Program-made: the position numbers and the translations under genes
The notes under the pieces: generated by a model
Told to the model about the DNA's origin: nothing
The model's database searches: none
Seen by the model: only the letters and a program-made list of their open reading frames with translations
Source of the DNA: UBA2988 sp965237965
GTDB taxonomy: Bacteria > Gemmatimonadota > Gemmatimonadetes > Longimicrobiales > Gaopeijiaceae
Direction: 5' to 3'
Assembly (NCBI GenBank): GCA_965237965.1
Contig: CBDEGT010000001.1
Coordinates: 248,001-312,000 of the forward strand
Length of the DNA stretch: 64,000 bases
In this document: one piece after another, positions 9,145-17,475 of the stretch
Position numbering within the stretch: the stretch's first letter is position 1
Layout of the letters: each line of letters opens with the position of its first letter

Positions 9145-10599
9145 TGGTGTCCCGCTGACAGTTGAAGGTGGTGGCTCCGGAGAGTCTCCTTGTTAGCCTG
9201 CGTTTCTCATTTCGGCAACCGGTTCATGGTCGTCGAGGTGGGCCCTGAGCATCCAGAGCTGGTCGTAGCCGATGATCCTCCGGTAGCTCTTCTCGGTCTC
9301 CACGAACGAGGCCGCAGCCCACCTCAGCGCCATCGCTCCGTTCTTCCAGTTGGTCACCCTGCGGGTCTTCCGTCTTACGCCCGAGTGGGTGCTGTCGATC
9401 AGGTTGGTCGAGCCCAGGCACTTCCTCAGCCGCGGCGGGAGGCCGAGCCGGTTGATGGTGAACATCTCGCTGAGGCCTTCGCGTAGGCTGGCCGAGGCCG
9501 AGGGGTGGTCGCGCTCGAGCCATCGGGCGAGCTGCTCGAGCTTCTGCTCGCCCTGCTTCGCGTCCAGCTTCATCGCCGCCCGGAACGCCGCCTTCACCTG
9601 AGGATGCTGATCCTTCGGCAGATGACCCAGCACGTTGCGGAGCTTGTGGTTGCGGCAGCGCTGGATGGGGTGACGTTGGCCGAACACCTTCTCGATCGCC
9701 TTCCTGAGCGCTTTCGAGCCATCGATCACGAACAGCCGCCGCCTGCCCGGGTCCAGGCCGCGCTCGACCAGATCCTCTAGGAGCGCGCTGGTCACCTCGG
9801 CGTTCTCACTCGCTCCTTCCCTCACGCCCAGCACGTGCTTCTTTCCGTCTGAGTCCACGCCTACCGCAGCAAGCACGTGGTGCGAGCCCATCCGGATCCC
9901 GTCCAGGTAGATCACCAGGAGGTCCCACGCATCCAGCCGGCGCTCCATCAGCTCCTTCAGCACGCGCTCCGAGGCCTCGACCGTCTCACGGCTCACCGCC
10001 GACTTGCTCACCCCGACCGTGTCGGCCATCTCACCGATCACACGGCCGTACTTCCGCGTGCTCACCCCCGCCATCAGGACCTCGAGCATCCGATCCGCCA
10101 CGGCGCCCGGTCTCCGCATCGCTGCGTACGCCGGCACCTCGACCTCGCCACCCTCCCCGGCGCCCCGGCGCCTGAGCCGTGGCCGCTCCACACGCACCTT
10201 CCGGTCCGACAGGTAAACCACACCACCCTGCCGGCCATACCACGCCGTGTCGTCTTCCGCTCGTGACCGACCTGCCTGCTTCACGCCTGCCACACCCTCG
10301 GCGCTCATCTCCAGCACCGCTTCGATCGTCGCTCGTCCCATCACCTGGATGACTTCGTCGATCGCGACCTCCGTCTGCTCCACGAGCTCAAGCATCGGAA
10401 GCAGAAACTGCCCCTCCCGCTTCAGGAACTCCCTGATCGCGCGCTTGTCCGCCCGATCCCTTACCTCGTACGTTCTCTTCATCGTGGTGGCTCCGTGTTG
10501 GGGTTTTTGCCTACCCGAGCCTATCGGCCCGGAACCCCCGGAGCCACCACTTTTCTTTCCCCCCTATCAGGAACCTTCAACTACGGTTGGGACAGCTTC
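9145..10599 (-). mobile_element. IS256-family insertion sequence, complete, with target duplication
   Basis: The element is about 1455 bases. Its ends are imperfect inverted repeats sharing TGTCCC-N7-GTTGAAGG on each side. It is flanked by ATCTGGACGA at 9135-9144 and 10600-10609. Eight to ten bases of this are duplicated target, which fits the 8-9 base duplications known for IS256. One transposase gene fills the element. It interrupts a methyltransferase gene, and the clean duplication with an intact transposase suggests a fairly recent insertion. Confidence 0.85.
9193..10482 (-). CDS. IS256-family (Mutator-type) transposase
   Basis: The 429-residue protein is full length for IS256 transposases. 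It has the first catalytic Asp in VIYLDGIRMG, the second in LFVIDGSKALRKAI, the conserved RCRNHKLRNVL segment between the second and third acidic residues, and STNLIDSTHSGVRRKTRR near the end. The third acidic residue sits where most family members carry Glu but appears here as Asp (LID). The frame has no interruption. The protein acts on the inverted repeats of its own element by cut/copy-out transposition as a DDE nuclease. Confidence 0.93.
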   Translation of the reverse strand: MKRTYEVRDRADKRAIREFLKREGQFLLPMLELVEQTEVAIDEVIQVMGRATIEAVLEMSAEGVAGVKQAGRSRAEDDTAWYGRQGGVVYLSDRKVRVERPRLRRRGAGEGGEVEVPAYAAMRRPGAVADRMLEVLMAGVSTRKYGRVIGEMADTVGVSKSAVSRETVEASERVLKELMERRLDAWDLLVIYLDGIRMGSHHVLAAVGVDSDGKKHVLGVREGASENAEVTSALLEDLVERGLDPGRRRLFVIDGSKALRKAIEKVFGQRHPIQRCRNHKLRNVLGHLPKDQHPQVKAAFRAAMKLDAKQGEQKLEQLARWLERDHPSASASLREGLSEMFTINRLGLPPRLRKCLGSTNLIDSTHSGVRRKTRRVTNWKNGAMALRWAAASFVETEKSYRRIIGYDQLWMLRAHLDDHEPVAEMRNAG

Positions 10600-10601
10600 A
10601 T

Positions 10602-10904
10602 CTGGACGAGGAGGACGTACGCCGGACCCTACGGGAGATTCGGGAGCACTCCGCGCCCGGCAGCGTCGCCGTCCTCGACGTCTACGCGGAGCGGATGATC
10701 AGGTACGCCCAGAGGAGCTACAACCGGAAGGCGCTCGAGTACACGAACGAAACCATGTCCTTCGGGCTGCCCTTCGCGACGGACTTCGAGAACGTGCTCC
10801 AGAGCTTCATAGAGGGCGAAGGCCTGCGCGTTGGGGAGGCCTTCTTCCTCGGCAGGGACAACAAGAGGGGACCCTACGGCGTGGTGGCCGAGCTCCGGGT
10901 CTAG
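10602..10904 (+). pseudogene. Class I SAM-dependent methyltransferase, 3' part
   Basis: This is the C-terminal hundred residues of the gene that begins at 8474. It opens LDEEDVRRTLREI, directly continuing the LYLD of the 5' part, and runs to ELRV and a TAG stop. It includes GSVAVLDVYAERM and a final KRGPYGVVAELRV strand. The frame matches the upstream part once the IS and one target copy are removed. It has no start of its own. Confidence 0.78.
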
Positions 10905-11101
10905 GTGGACGACTCCGCCAGATCGACACGTACCGGCCTGGCAGACAGTAGATAGCGTCGGCCCCGAAGCCCCCCCGCAGGAGTCCCGTTCCAGGCGAGT
11001 TGCTTTGGAGTAGACCTTGTTCGGCTGTTAGCTGAGTGCCATCGGGAACGTTCAGTGAGCGTTTTCGAGGGGAGTGGCTGCTGGGCTCTGTGTGTACGAC
11101 T

Positions 11102-11218
11102 AAGGTCGCGCTCAAGGTTCTGAAGCCGGAGCTGGCAGCAGTGGTCGGTGCAGAGCGTTTCCTCGCGGAGATCGAGACCACGGCGAATCTCCAGCACCCG
11201 CATATCCTGCCGCTGCTC
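11102..11218 (+). pseudogene. Ser/Thr kinase internal fragment (kinase relic 2)
   Basis: The frame reads KVALKVLKPELAAVVGAERF, then LAEIETTANLQHPHILPLL. This is kinase subdomains II-IV, with the ATP-anchoring Lys of VALKVL and the alpha-C Glu of FLAEI. The P-loop before it and the catalytic loop after it are absent. The match to a kinase ends exactly where the antisense of a histone-deacetylase gene begins, so a recombination joint lies at 11218/11219. It covers the part of the kinase gene that follows the pieces in relics 1 and 3. Confidence 0.75.
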
Positions 11219-11451
11219 CTCCGCTGCGCGCACGATCTCCACGTGCTCGCGCGTGTGCACGCGGAGCAGCTCATCCTCGTAGCCCTCGTGCGGCTCCACG
11301 GCCTCGACTCGGCCGTGCAGAGCCGGCAGGTCCTTGCCCAGGGGGCCCGCAGACGCCCCTAGTGCTCGGGATGGCCCCACCCGGTGTCGTGCAGCGACGA
11401 CGCCGGGTGCATCAGGAAAGCGGTGGGGCGGTCCGGCCCCTCCGCCGTCAC
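11219..11451 (-). pseudogene. Histone deacetylase-superfamily N-terminal fragment with stop and frameshift
   Basis: The GTG at 11451 overlaps the stop of the MBL-fold gene as GTGA, so the two formed an operon. The frame reads TAFLMHPASSLHDTGWGHPEH, typical of the N-terminus of HDAC/acetoin-utilisation proteins. It then hits a TAG (11361-11359). A shifted frame continues with GKDLPALHGRVEAV and LLRVHTREHVEIV. The catalytic His-Asp core is missing because the gene is cut by kinase relic 2. It is decayed. Confidence 0.6.
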
Positions 11452-12917
11452 TGCGTCCGCGCTGCAGCCTCCAACGCGCGAACTGTCCGCCCCAGCTCCG
11501 CGAACGGCACCACCCGGCCGTGGAGCGGCGCAATCCGATTGACTCTCAGGCCAAGGGCCCGAACCTGTTCCAGGAGGTTGGTCGCGAATGGGGATTCGGC
11601 CGCACCGGGCGTGAAGGCGTCAGCTTCGATCAGGATGCGTTCCCGAGGGAGGTAGGCTATCAGCATGCCCTCGGCGTGGAGGTCTTCCTTCAGCCGATGG
11701 ATCACGAGCGTCCGATCCCCCTCGGTCATCTCGTAAGGGCCGTCACCCGTGACGGTCTCGATCTGGAGTGGCTGCGGATTCCTCGCCAGGTGGTCCTGCA
11801 TCACCGTGTGCGGTCGCGCCACGACGTCCTCGAAGTAGGGCCGGTGGACCTCGTGGGTGATTACGGTCAGCCCCTCGGCCACCGCCGCCCGGATCCCACC
11901 CGAGTGGTCGATGTGGAAGTGCGTGTTGATGACGTAGCGGAGCGGCTTGTTGGGCAGCAGCTCGCGCGCTTTTGCGATGGTGGCAAGCGCACGCTCGTCG
12001 TTCTGAGCCGCCTCGACGAGAACGCCGTACGACGGAAACTCGATCAGTGTGCTGTTATAGCCCGGTCCAATGTACCAGACGCCCTCCGCCAACCGCTGCA
12101 CATTCAGCTCGAGCGGCTGGGGCACCGGATCGGGGGCCGACGCGACGTCAGCCGGCGCGGCCAGATCCTGGATCTCCGCGTTCACCTGGTTCGTAACCGA
12201 GAAATCGCCGTTCTTGTACTCCCCCAGCGTCTGGGAGATGGAGCCGGGCAGCATGAGCTCCCCGGACTGCCGCCAGTCGCCGAACGTGGTCGCGATGACT
12301 ACGTCGCCCCAGTTCGAATTGTAGCCCGTCGACTCGATTCGCGTCGGGAGGTCAGTGGCGCCGTCCACGTGCAGCGTGAGGCGGGGACCGCCGGCCGGCG
12401 TGATATCCACGGCGTGGCCGCCCGGCTCCTCGCGAAGCTCCCCGAGGGTCGCCGCCCCTTCGGTCAGTGCGGCCTGCAAGAGCGGGAGCGGATGGTGATA
12501 GAACTCGGCGTGACGGTCCTGTCCCACCCTCGCGGGCAGCCGGCGCGCGCCGCCGTTGGCCGCTACGTCGAAGGCGACCGTTCCGTCAACGGCCTGGGTC
12601 AGGGGCTGGCGCTCAGTCTTTCTGCCGGCAAGAAAGTGACCGGTGCGCACCTGCTCGACGCGCCATTGTTGTTCGGAAAGGTCTACCTCCCGTTTGTAGT
12701 TGTGGAGCTCGTAGACCGGAAGGTCAGCTCCTGGGGAGTGGTGCTGTCCTAGGCGATAGGTCTGCCCTGTTCCCTCAAGCACGAGGGTATTGGCGGCCAG
12801 GACGGCCTCGGCTCCTCCCACTGCGTCCGCGGCGTCTCCGATCACGCTCTCGGACGTGGGAGCGCAGCCCTGGAGTAGGACGGCCGAGATCAGGGCAAGG
12901 CTCAGGTAGTGGTTCAT
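11448..12917 (-). CDS. MBL-fold metallo-hydrolase, lipoprotein
   Basis: The 489-residue protein starts with a lipoprotein signal (LISAVLLQGC, lipobox Cys about residue 17), so it should be anchored in the envelope. The N-terminal half is an outer-membrane-lipoprotein-like beta domain. The C-terminal half is a metallo-beta-lactamase fold with the metal motif THFHIDHSGG (His333, His335, Asp337, His338), a later HAEGMLIAYLP strand and a final PLHGRVVPF His. Such fusions are usually broad hydrolases or SoxH-like proteins. The substrate cannot be told. A GAGGAG site precedes the ATG. A now-broken HDAC-like gene was coupled downstream. Confidence 0.88.
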   Translation of the reverse strand: MNHYLSLALISAVLLQGCAPTSESVIGDAADAVGGAEAVLAANTLVLEGTGQTYRLGQHHSPGADLPVYELHNYKREVDLSEQQWRVEQVRTGHFLAGRKTERQPLTQAVDGTVAFDVAANGGARRLPARVGQDRHAEFYHHPLPLLQAALTEGAATLGELREEPGGHAVDITPAGGPRLTLHVDGATDLPTRIESTGYNSNWGDVVIATTFGDWRQSGELMLPGSISQTLGEYKNGDFSVTNQVNAEIQDLAAPADVASAPDPVPQPLELNVQRLAEGVWYIGPGYNSTLIEFPSYGVLVEAAQNDERALATIAKARELLPNKPLRYVINTHFHIDHSGGIRAAVAEGLTVITHEVHRPYFEDVVARPHTVMQDHLARNPQPLQIETVTGDGPYEMTEGDRTLVIHRLKEDLHAEGMLIAYLPRERILIEADAFTPGAAESPFATNLLEQVRALGLRVNRIAPLHGRVVPFAELGRTVRALEAAARTQ

Positions 12918-13283
12918 GGCTGGGCTCCTCTGTCGTGGAACCGGGAGTGGCGGTTCTCAGGCGAGAGCTGACGCTACCGGTCACCGGAGGGGCCGGCAAG
13001 GAGCCGCAGGAGGGGGCTGCTCAGGTAACCGATCGGCAAGACTGTTTGCCGCGGCCGGGGAAGCGCCTGATAGTCATGAGATCGGGTGTCGCTTGAGGTT
13101 CCTCCTGGGCTTGCCATCCCGTCTCTCCTCCCCCACATCTCCCATGAGAAGGGGTTAAAGTCAAGGCCGACTTGGCGGCCGGTTGCCGAAGGCGACCAAC
13201 CGTCCGCGAATCTCCCATACGCACTCGTGTTGGCCGGTAAACTTGGGCCGGTGCAGCTTGGGGTCCTACCGATCGAGGCGCTG
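12918..13283. other. Intergenic region, no recognised gene
   Basis: Open frames on both strands here have no recognisable domain and alternate with frames of equal quality, as expected for GC-rich noncoding DNA. It separates the MBL gene's start from the IS110 element. No promoter stood out. Confidence 0.4.
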
Positions 13284-13407
13284 CAAACTGTAGCACGGAC
13301 TCGAGGTCCCGAGATGTGGGACGCAGTCGCCTGCGACCGGGCGGTTAGGTTGTCGATCGGCAACGGACGCCGGAGTGCTTCCTCCTCGGCGTTGTTGAAG
13401 TTGGTCG

Positions 13408-14457
13408 TTAGGCAACCTTCGGTTTGCGTAGCGGCTGATAGGGCTGACCGCTCAGCCACAATCGATGCAGTAGCACGGCCAGCTTCCTGGCCACCGCAAC
13501 CGCTGCCTTCTTCTTGGCTTTGGGTGTCGCTCCACCTCGACGCCAGTAGGCAAGGCCCCAGTTCCTGAGGTCACTCTCGGGTCCGAAGGGGCCAAGGATG
13601 TAGTGGGCGGCTTGGATCAGGAGCGAGCGGAGCAAGGAATCTCCGCTCTTCGTGATGCGGAGCTCTGGCGCGGATTCTCCGGAATCGGCATGGCGGCGCG
13701 TGAGTCCGATGTAGGCACCGACCGAACGGCTGTCACGGAAACGGACGGGGTCATCAATGACGAGGCGGTAGGTGAGCGCTGTCGTAGGGCCGACGCCGAC
13801 GATTTCGCGTAGCAGGGCGGTCTCGGGATAGCGCTTTTCGCAGAGCCCCTGGATCTGCTTGTCGAAGAAACGGATTTGTCGTGACAGCTGGGTAATGCTC
13901 TCGAGCACGGGCTGAAGCGCCGGCTGGAGCGACTCGGGGATGTGCTCGACGGCCTTACGTGCGAAGCCATCGGTCGAACACCGCGGGATTCGGCCACCCA
14001 GTGTTTTGACGGCACCGCGGACGTGATTGATGAGCGCGGTGCGGGCCCGCACCACGGTCGCGCGCGTCCGGACGAGCCCGAGGTGGACCTGGGTTTCCTC
14101 CGCGCGGTGCTGGATCGGATGGAGGAGCTTGGGATCCAGGCGACCGAGGCGTGCCAAGCTTTCGGCGTCGATGCGGTCCGTTTTCCGTTCGTTCCTGTAG
14201 ATGAGTGAGACCATGCGAGCATTTGCGACGATCACCTCGTGACCGCATTTTGCGAGCAGCCGGCTCATCCAGGGCGAATGCGTTCCGACCTCGATCACGA
14301 CGCGGCGAGGCGACTTCTGGAAATGGGTTCGGAACGCTTGTGGGCTCGTCCGCACGCGACCTTCCTCTTCGATCTCACCGGCCTCATCGACCGTGCAGAA
14401 CGTGCTAAAGCGATCGCTTACGTCGACACCGGTCACCTGCTTGGGGGTAGTGTCCAT
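13408..14457 (-). CDS. IS110-family (DEDD, bridge-RNA-guided type) transposase
   Basis: The 349-residue protein has the N-terminal DEDD RuvC-like domain (GVDVSDRFSTF, VIEVGTHSPW, ERKTDRIDAESLARLG). After a coiled-coil linker it has the Transposase_20 domain (LREIVGVGPTTALTYRL, SVGAYIGLTRR, the Ser nucleophile region ITKSGDSLLRSLL). Length and order are normal for IS110. Members of the family are guided by an RNA made from the element's noncoding end. The frame is intact. It lies between the MBL operon and a kinase relic. Confidence 0.92.
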   Translation of the reverse strand: MDTTPKQVTGVDVSDRFSTFCTVDEAGEIEEEGRVRTSPQAFRTHFQKSPRRVVIEVGTHSPWMSRLLAKCGHEVIVANARMVSLIYRNERKTDRIDAESLARLGRLDPKLLHPIQHRAEETQVHLGLVRTRATVVRARTALINHVRGAVKTLGGRIPRCSTDGFARKAVEHIPESLQPALQPVLESITQLSRQIRFFDKQIQGLCEKRYPETALLREIVGVGPTTALTYRLVIDDPVRFRDSRSVGAYIGLTRRHADSGESAPELRITKSGDSLLRSLLIQAAHYILGPFGPESDLRNWGLAYWRRGGATPKAKKKAAVAVARKLAVLLHRLWLSGQPYQPLRKPKVA

Positions 14458-14579
14458 TTGGCCAGTCTCCCACGGTCGATTGGGGCCATTGAGCCCGTTT
14501 GCGTTCTGGAGCGCTTGAAGTCTTGCGACTCCGTGGCCGGGAGGCTGGCCATCCCCCCCTTCTCATCCCAAACTGTAGC
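14458..14579 (-). ncRNA. Candidate bridge-RNA/leader region of the IS110 element
   Basis: This is the noncoding leader just upstream of the transposase ATG. It contains an inverted repeat: TGGCCAGTCTCCC at 14459-14471 pairs with GGGAGGCTGGCCA at 14539-14551 (one mismatch) around a 67-base loop. IS110 elements encode a structured guide RNA in such a leader. The position and structure fit, but no family alignment was possible. Confidence 0.3.
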
Positions 14580-14641
14580 CGCCTCCCTATAGATAATAGA
14601 TCGCTGCATGGCCTAGGACTCCGTTCTCCCTGGGAGTCAGC

Positions 14642-14755
14642 ATGAGCGATGTGCCTGACCGCCTGAACGCGGCTCTCGAAGGCCGCTACCGCATCGAGCG
14701 CCAGCTCGGCGAGGGCGGGATGGCCACGGTCTACCTGGCCGAGGCGAGCCAATAG
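14642..14755 (+). pseudogene. Ser/Thr kinase N-terminal fragment (kinase relic 3)
   Basis: The frame reads MSDVPDRLNAALEGRYRIER, then QLGEGGMATVYLAEASQ and TAG. It covers the kinase start and P-loop, and ends within two residues of the point where relic 1 ends. Unrelated DNA follows. It sits 62 bases outside the IS110 end. Confidence 0.75.
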
Positions 14756-15083
14756 TCGCCCCGGCCTCTCAGGGTGGTAGGGGGGGGTCCTCGTGGGCGC
14801 GTTGCGTTCTGGCTCGGTAGGTTGGGGGTCGGACACCTATTGACCCAAGCTCCTGAAGGTTCGACGGGGGGCCATATGAAAGACTCAACGGTGATCTGAT
14901 TCTCGAATGGATCGGTCAGAGCGGACGCAAGTACCGCCGGCTCCGTCGCTTGGAGGCGTTCTGAGCCGGACGCCTCACAGGGCGGTTTCACCATACGTAC
15001 CGCGAGTTCTCGGAGAAGCGTGTGCGGCGATAGGAAAACCAGGGGTTCTAGAGCTCGTAGACCACGCGAGCAGGAGGAATGAT
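14756..15083. other. Intergenic region with a possible leader for the next gene
   Basis: No gene is recognised. The stretch between kinase relic 3 and the lipoprotein gene contains G-runs and no clear promoter. Confidence 0.4.
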
Positions 15084-17258
15084 ATGAGGACCTGGACGAC
15101 GGCGCGGCCCTTCCGCAGCGGCGGTCTTTTGGCACCGGTTGTTCTGCTCACTCTGACCGCGCTCACAGCATGTGGACCCTCCGGGAACGGACCGACCATC
15201 GACGACGACGACATCGCGGGCGTCGTGACGATGGCGGGGGAGCCGGAGGCCGGCGTCTGGGTGATCGCAGAGACGGCCGACCTTCCCACCCGGTTCGCCA
15301 GGATCGTGGTGACCGATGACCAGGGCCAATATCTGATCCCCGACCTGCCCGACGCGACCTACGATTTATGGGTGCGAGGTTATGGTCTGGTGGATTCCGA
15401 GAAGCTCAGAGCCTCGCCCGGTACGGTCCTCGACCTGACTGCGGTTCTGGCGCCCGGCGCACGGGTAGCTGCGGAGTTCTATCCCGCGGGCTACTGGCTG
15501 TCGCTGCTCCAGGTCCCCGAGGAGCACGAGTTTCCGGGCACCGGGGAGGCAGGAAACGGAATCTCGCCGAGCATCCGGAACCAGGCCCAGCTCGTGAGAC
15601 TCCTGAAGTCGGGGAACTGCACGGCCTGCCATCAGCTCGGCTCAATCGGCACCCGGAACATCCCGGAGGCGCTGGGCCACTTCGAGTTGTCGTCGGCCGC
15701 GTGGGACCGTCGGGTCAAATCGGGTCAGGCCGGGGCGGGAATGAGCGCGGGCCTCGACCGGTTGGGCCGGCAGGCGACGCTCGAGATGTTTGCCGACTGG
15801 ACCGACCGGATTGCGGCGGGTGAGACCCCACCCGCACCTCCTCGGCCGACCGGTGTGGAGCGCAACGTCGTCATCACGCTGTGGGACTGGGCGGATCCGA
15901 AGGCGTACCTCCACGACGAGGTCTCGACAGACCGGCGGAACCCCACAGTCAACGCGAACGGACCCATCTTCGGGGCGCTGGAGGCCAGCGCGGACTACGT
16001 TCCCGTCCTGGATCCGATGAGCCACACCGCGAGCAGGGTCCCCCTGACCGTTCGCGACCCGAGCACGCGGCCCGCATCGGCTCCGATTATGCCTGAGCCC
16101 TCGCCCTACTGGGGCGACGAGCCGATCTGGACGAGCAAGAACAACGTGCACAATCCCATGCTCGACGATCGGGGACGGGTCTGGCTCACGTCTACGGTGC
16201 GTCCCCCGGAGAACCCTGCCTTCTGCCGCGCGGGCTCGGCTCATCCGTCAGCGAAGGCCTTCCCGACGGATCGGGCTCGGCGCCATCTGGCGCTCTACGA
16301 CCCGGAGACCGAGGAGCTCACGCATATCAGCACGTGTTTCAGCACGCACCACCTGATGTTCGCCGAGGACGAGAACAACACACTCTGGACGAGCGGCGGC
16401 GGACAGGTCGTGGGCTGGCTGAACACGAGGATGTTCGACGAGACGGGTGACGAGGAGGCTTCACAGGGCTGGACCGCACTCATACTCGATACCAATGGTA
16501 ACGGCGTTCAGGACGACTACGTGGAGCCCGACCAAGCGGTCGATCCTTCCAAGGACAAGAGGATCACGGTTGGCTTCTACTCGGTGGCGCCCGCCCCCGA
16601 TGGTGCGGTTTGGGCAACGTCGCTGGGATATCCGGGTGCGGTGGTTCGGTTGGATCCGGGGTCGAACCCGCCGGAAACGGCGCTCGCCGAGCTTTACGAG
16701 CTGCCGCTGGACCCATCGGGCGCACCAGTCGGAGGATTTTCGCCGCGCGGTGGAGACGTCGACCGGAACGGGGTGATGTGGGTTGCGCTCGCAAGTGGGC
16801 ACATGGCCAGCTTCGACCGCAGCAGGTGCACCGGACCGCTCAACGGACCGGCGGCCACGGGCCAGCACTGTCCCGAGGGCTGGACCTTCTATCGCGAGCC
16901 GTTGCCTCAGATTCAGGGCGTGACATCAGCAGGAAGCGCTGAGGCGAGCTACTACACCTGGGTCGATCAGTTCAACACGTTGGGTCTCGGCGAGAATGTG
17001 CCGATCAACACCGGCAACGCTTCGGAAGCGCTGCTGGCCCTCGTGGATGGAGACTGGGTCGTTATGCGGGTGCCCTATCCGCTCGGCTTCTATACAAAGT
17101 GGATGGACGGCCGCATCGATGATCCGGAAGCGGGCTGGAAGGGAAGGGGCATCTGGGCGACCGTGAGCACGCGAGCACCGTTCCACATGGAGGGTGGCAA
17201 GGGCACGACCAGCAAGGTCCTGAAGTTCCAGCTTCGTCCTGACCCGCTTGCAAGGTGA
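15084..17258 (+). CDS. Lipoprotein with carboxypeptidase-regulatory-like domain, CxxCH motif and beta-propeller
   Basis: The 724-residue protein starts at the ATG at 15084 behind AGGAGG. It has a lipoprotein signal (LLTLTALTACG, Cys30). An immunoglobulin-like carboxypeptidase regulatory domain lies at about 45-115 (GVVTMAGEPEAGVWV, DDQGQYLIPDLP). A c-type haem motif CTACH sits at 179-183. A long beta-propeller of the SMP-30/NHL type follows (DDRGRVWLTSTV, EDENNTLWTSGGG, DGAVWATSLGYPGAVVRLDP, DRNGVMWVALASG). An envelope-anchored haem protein with a sensor or binding propeller is inferred. The reaction is unknown. It stands alone between two kinase relics, so it may have moved as a cassette. 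Confidence 0.8.
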   Translation: MRTWTTARPFRSGGLLAPVVLLTLTALTACGPSGNGPTIDDDDIAGVVTMAGEPEAGVWVIAETADLPTRFARIVVTDDQGQYLIPDLPDATYDLWVRGYGLVDSEKLRASPGTVLDLTAVLAPGARVAAEFYPAGYWLSLLQVPEEHEFPGTGEAGNGISPSIRNQAQLVRLLKSGNCTACHQLGSIGTRNIPEALGHFELSSAAWDRRVKSGQAGAGMSAGLDRLGRQATLEMFADWTDRIAAGETPPAPPRPTGVERNVVITLWDWADPKAYLHDEVSTDRRNPTVNANGPIFGALEASADYVPVLDPMSHTASRVPLTVRDPSTRPASAPIMPEPSPYWGDEPIWTSKNNVHNPMLDDRGRVWLTSTVRPPENPAFCRAGSAHPSAKAFPTDRARRHLALYDPETEELTHISTCFSTHHLMFAEDENNTLWTSGGGQVVGWLNTRMFDETGDEEASQGWTALILDTNGNGVQDDYVEPDQAVDPSKDKRITVGFYSVAPAPDGAVWATSLGYPGAVVRLDPGSNPPETALAELYELPLDPSGAPVGGFSPRGGDVDRNGVMWVALASGHMASFDRSRCTGPLNGPAATGQHCPEGWTFYREPLPQIQGVTSAGSAEASYYTWVDQFNTLGLGENVPINTGNASEALLALVDGDWVVMRVPYPLGFYTKWMDGRIDDPEAGWKGRGIWATVSTRAPFHMEGGKGTTSKVLKFQLRPDPLAR

Positions 17259-17286
17259 GCCGCACGCGCAACCGATCCGACAGCTC

Positions 17287-17475
17287 TTGACTGATCCCGT
17301 CACCCGCCTGAACGCGGCCCTCGAAGGCCGCTACCGCATCGAGCGCCAGATCGGCGAGGGCGGGATGGCGACAGTCTACCTCGCGGACGACCTCAAGCAC
17401 GAGCGGAAGGTCGCGCTCAAGGTCCTCAAGCCTGAACTCGCTGCTGTCGTCGGGGCCGAGCGGTTCCCCGAGTCA
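17287..17475 (+). pseudogene. Ser/Thr kinase N-terminal fragment (kinase relic 4)
   Basis: From a TTG the frame reads TDPVTRLNAALEGRYRIER, QIGEGGMATVYLADDLKHER, then KVALKVLKPELAAVVGAERF. It is the longest relic, covering the P-loop, the VALK lysine and the start of helix alpha-C. It breaks at RFPES, where a normal kinase would read RFLAEI. The break coincides with the stop codon of the opposing gene at 17473. Confidence 0.78.

Larger units (their letters stand above)
13295..14579 (-). mobile_element. IS110-family element, ends inferred from an 11-base direct repeat
   Basis: The transposase gene is flanked by CAAACTGTAGC at 13284-13294 and again at 14569-14579. This would mark an element of about 1285 bases, close to the usual IS110 size. 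It would have a 113-base noncoding right part and a 122-base noncoding leader. IS110 elements lack terminal inverted repeats and carry short shared core sequences at both ends, which fits. The ends remain an inference from one repeat. Confidence 0.5.

Noticed and set aside
12467..13096. Plus-strand ORF over the start of the MBL gene
   Set aside because: It is antisense to the signal peptide and N-domain of an intact gene, and its Arg/Gly/Pro-rich product resembles nothing.
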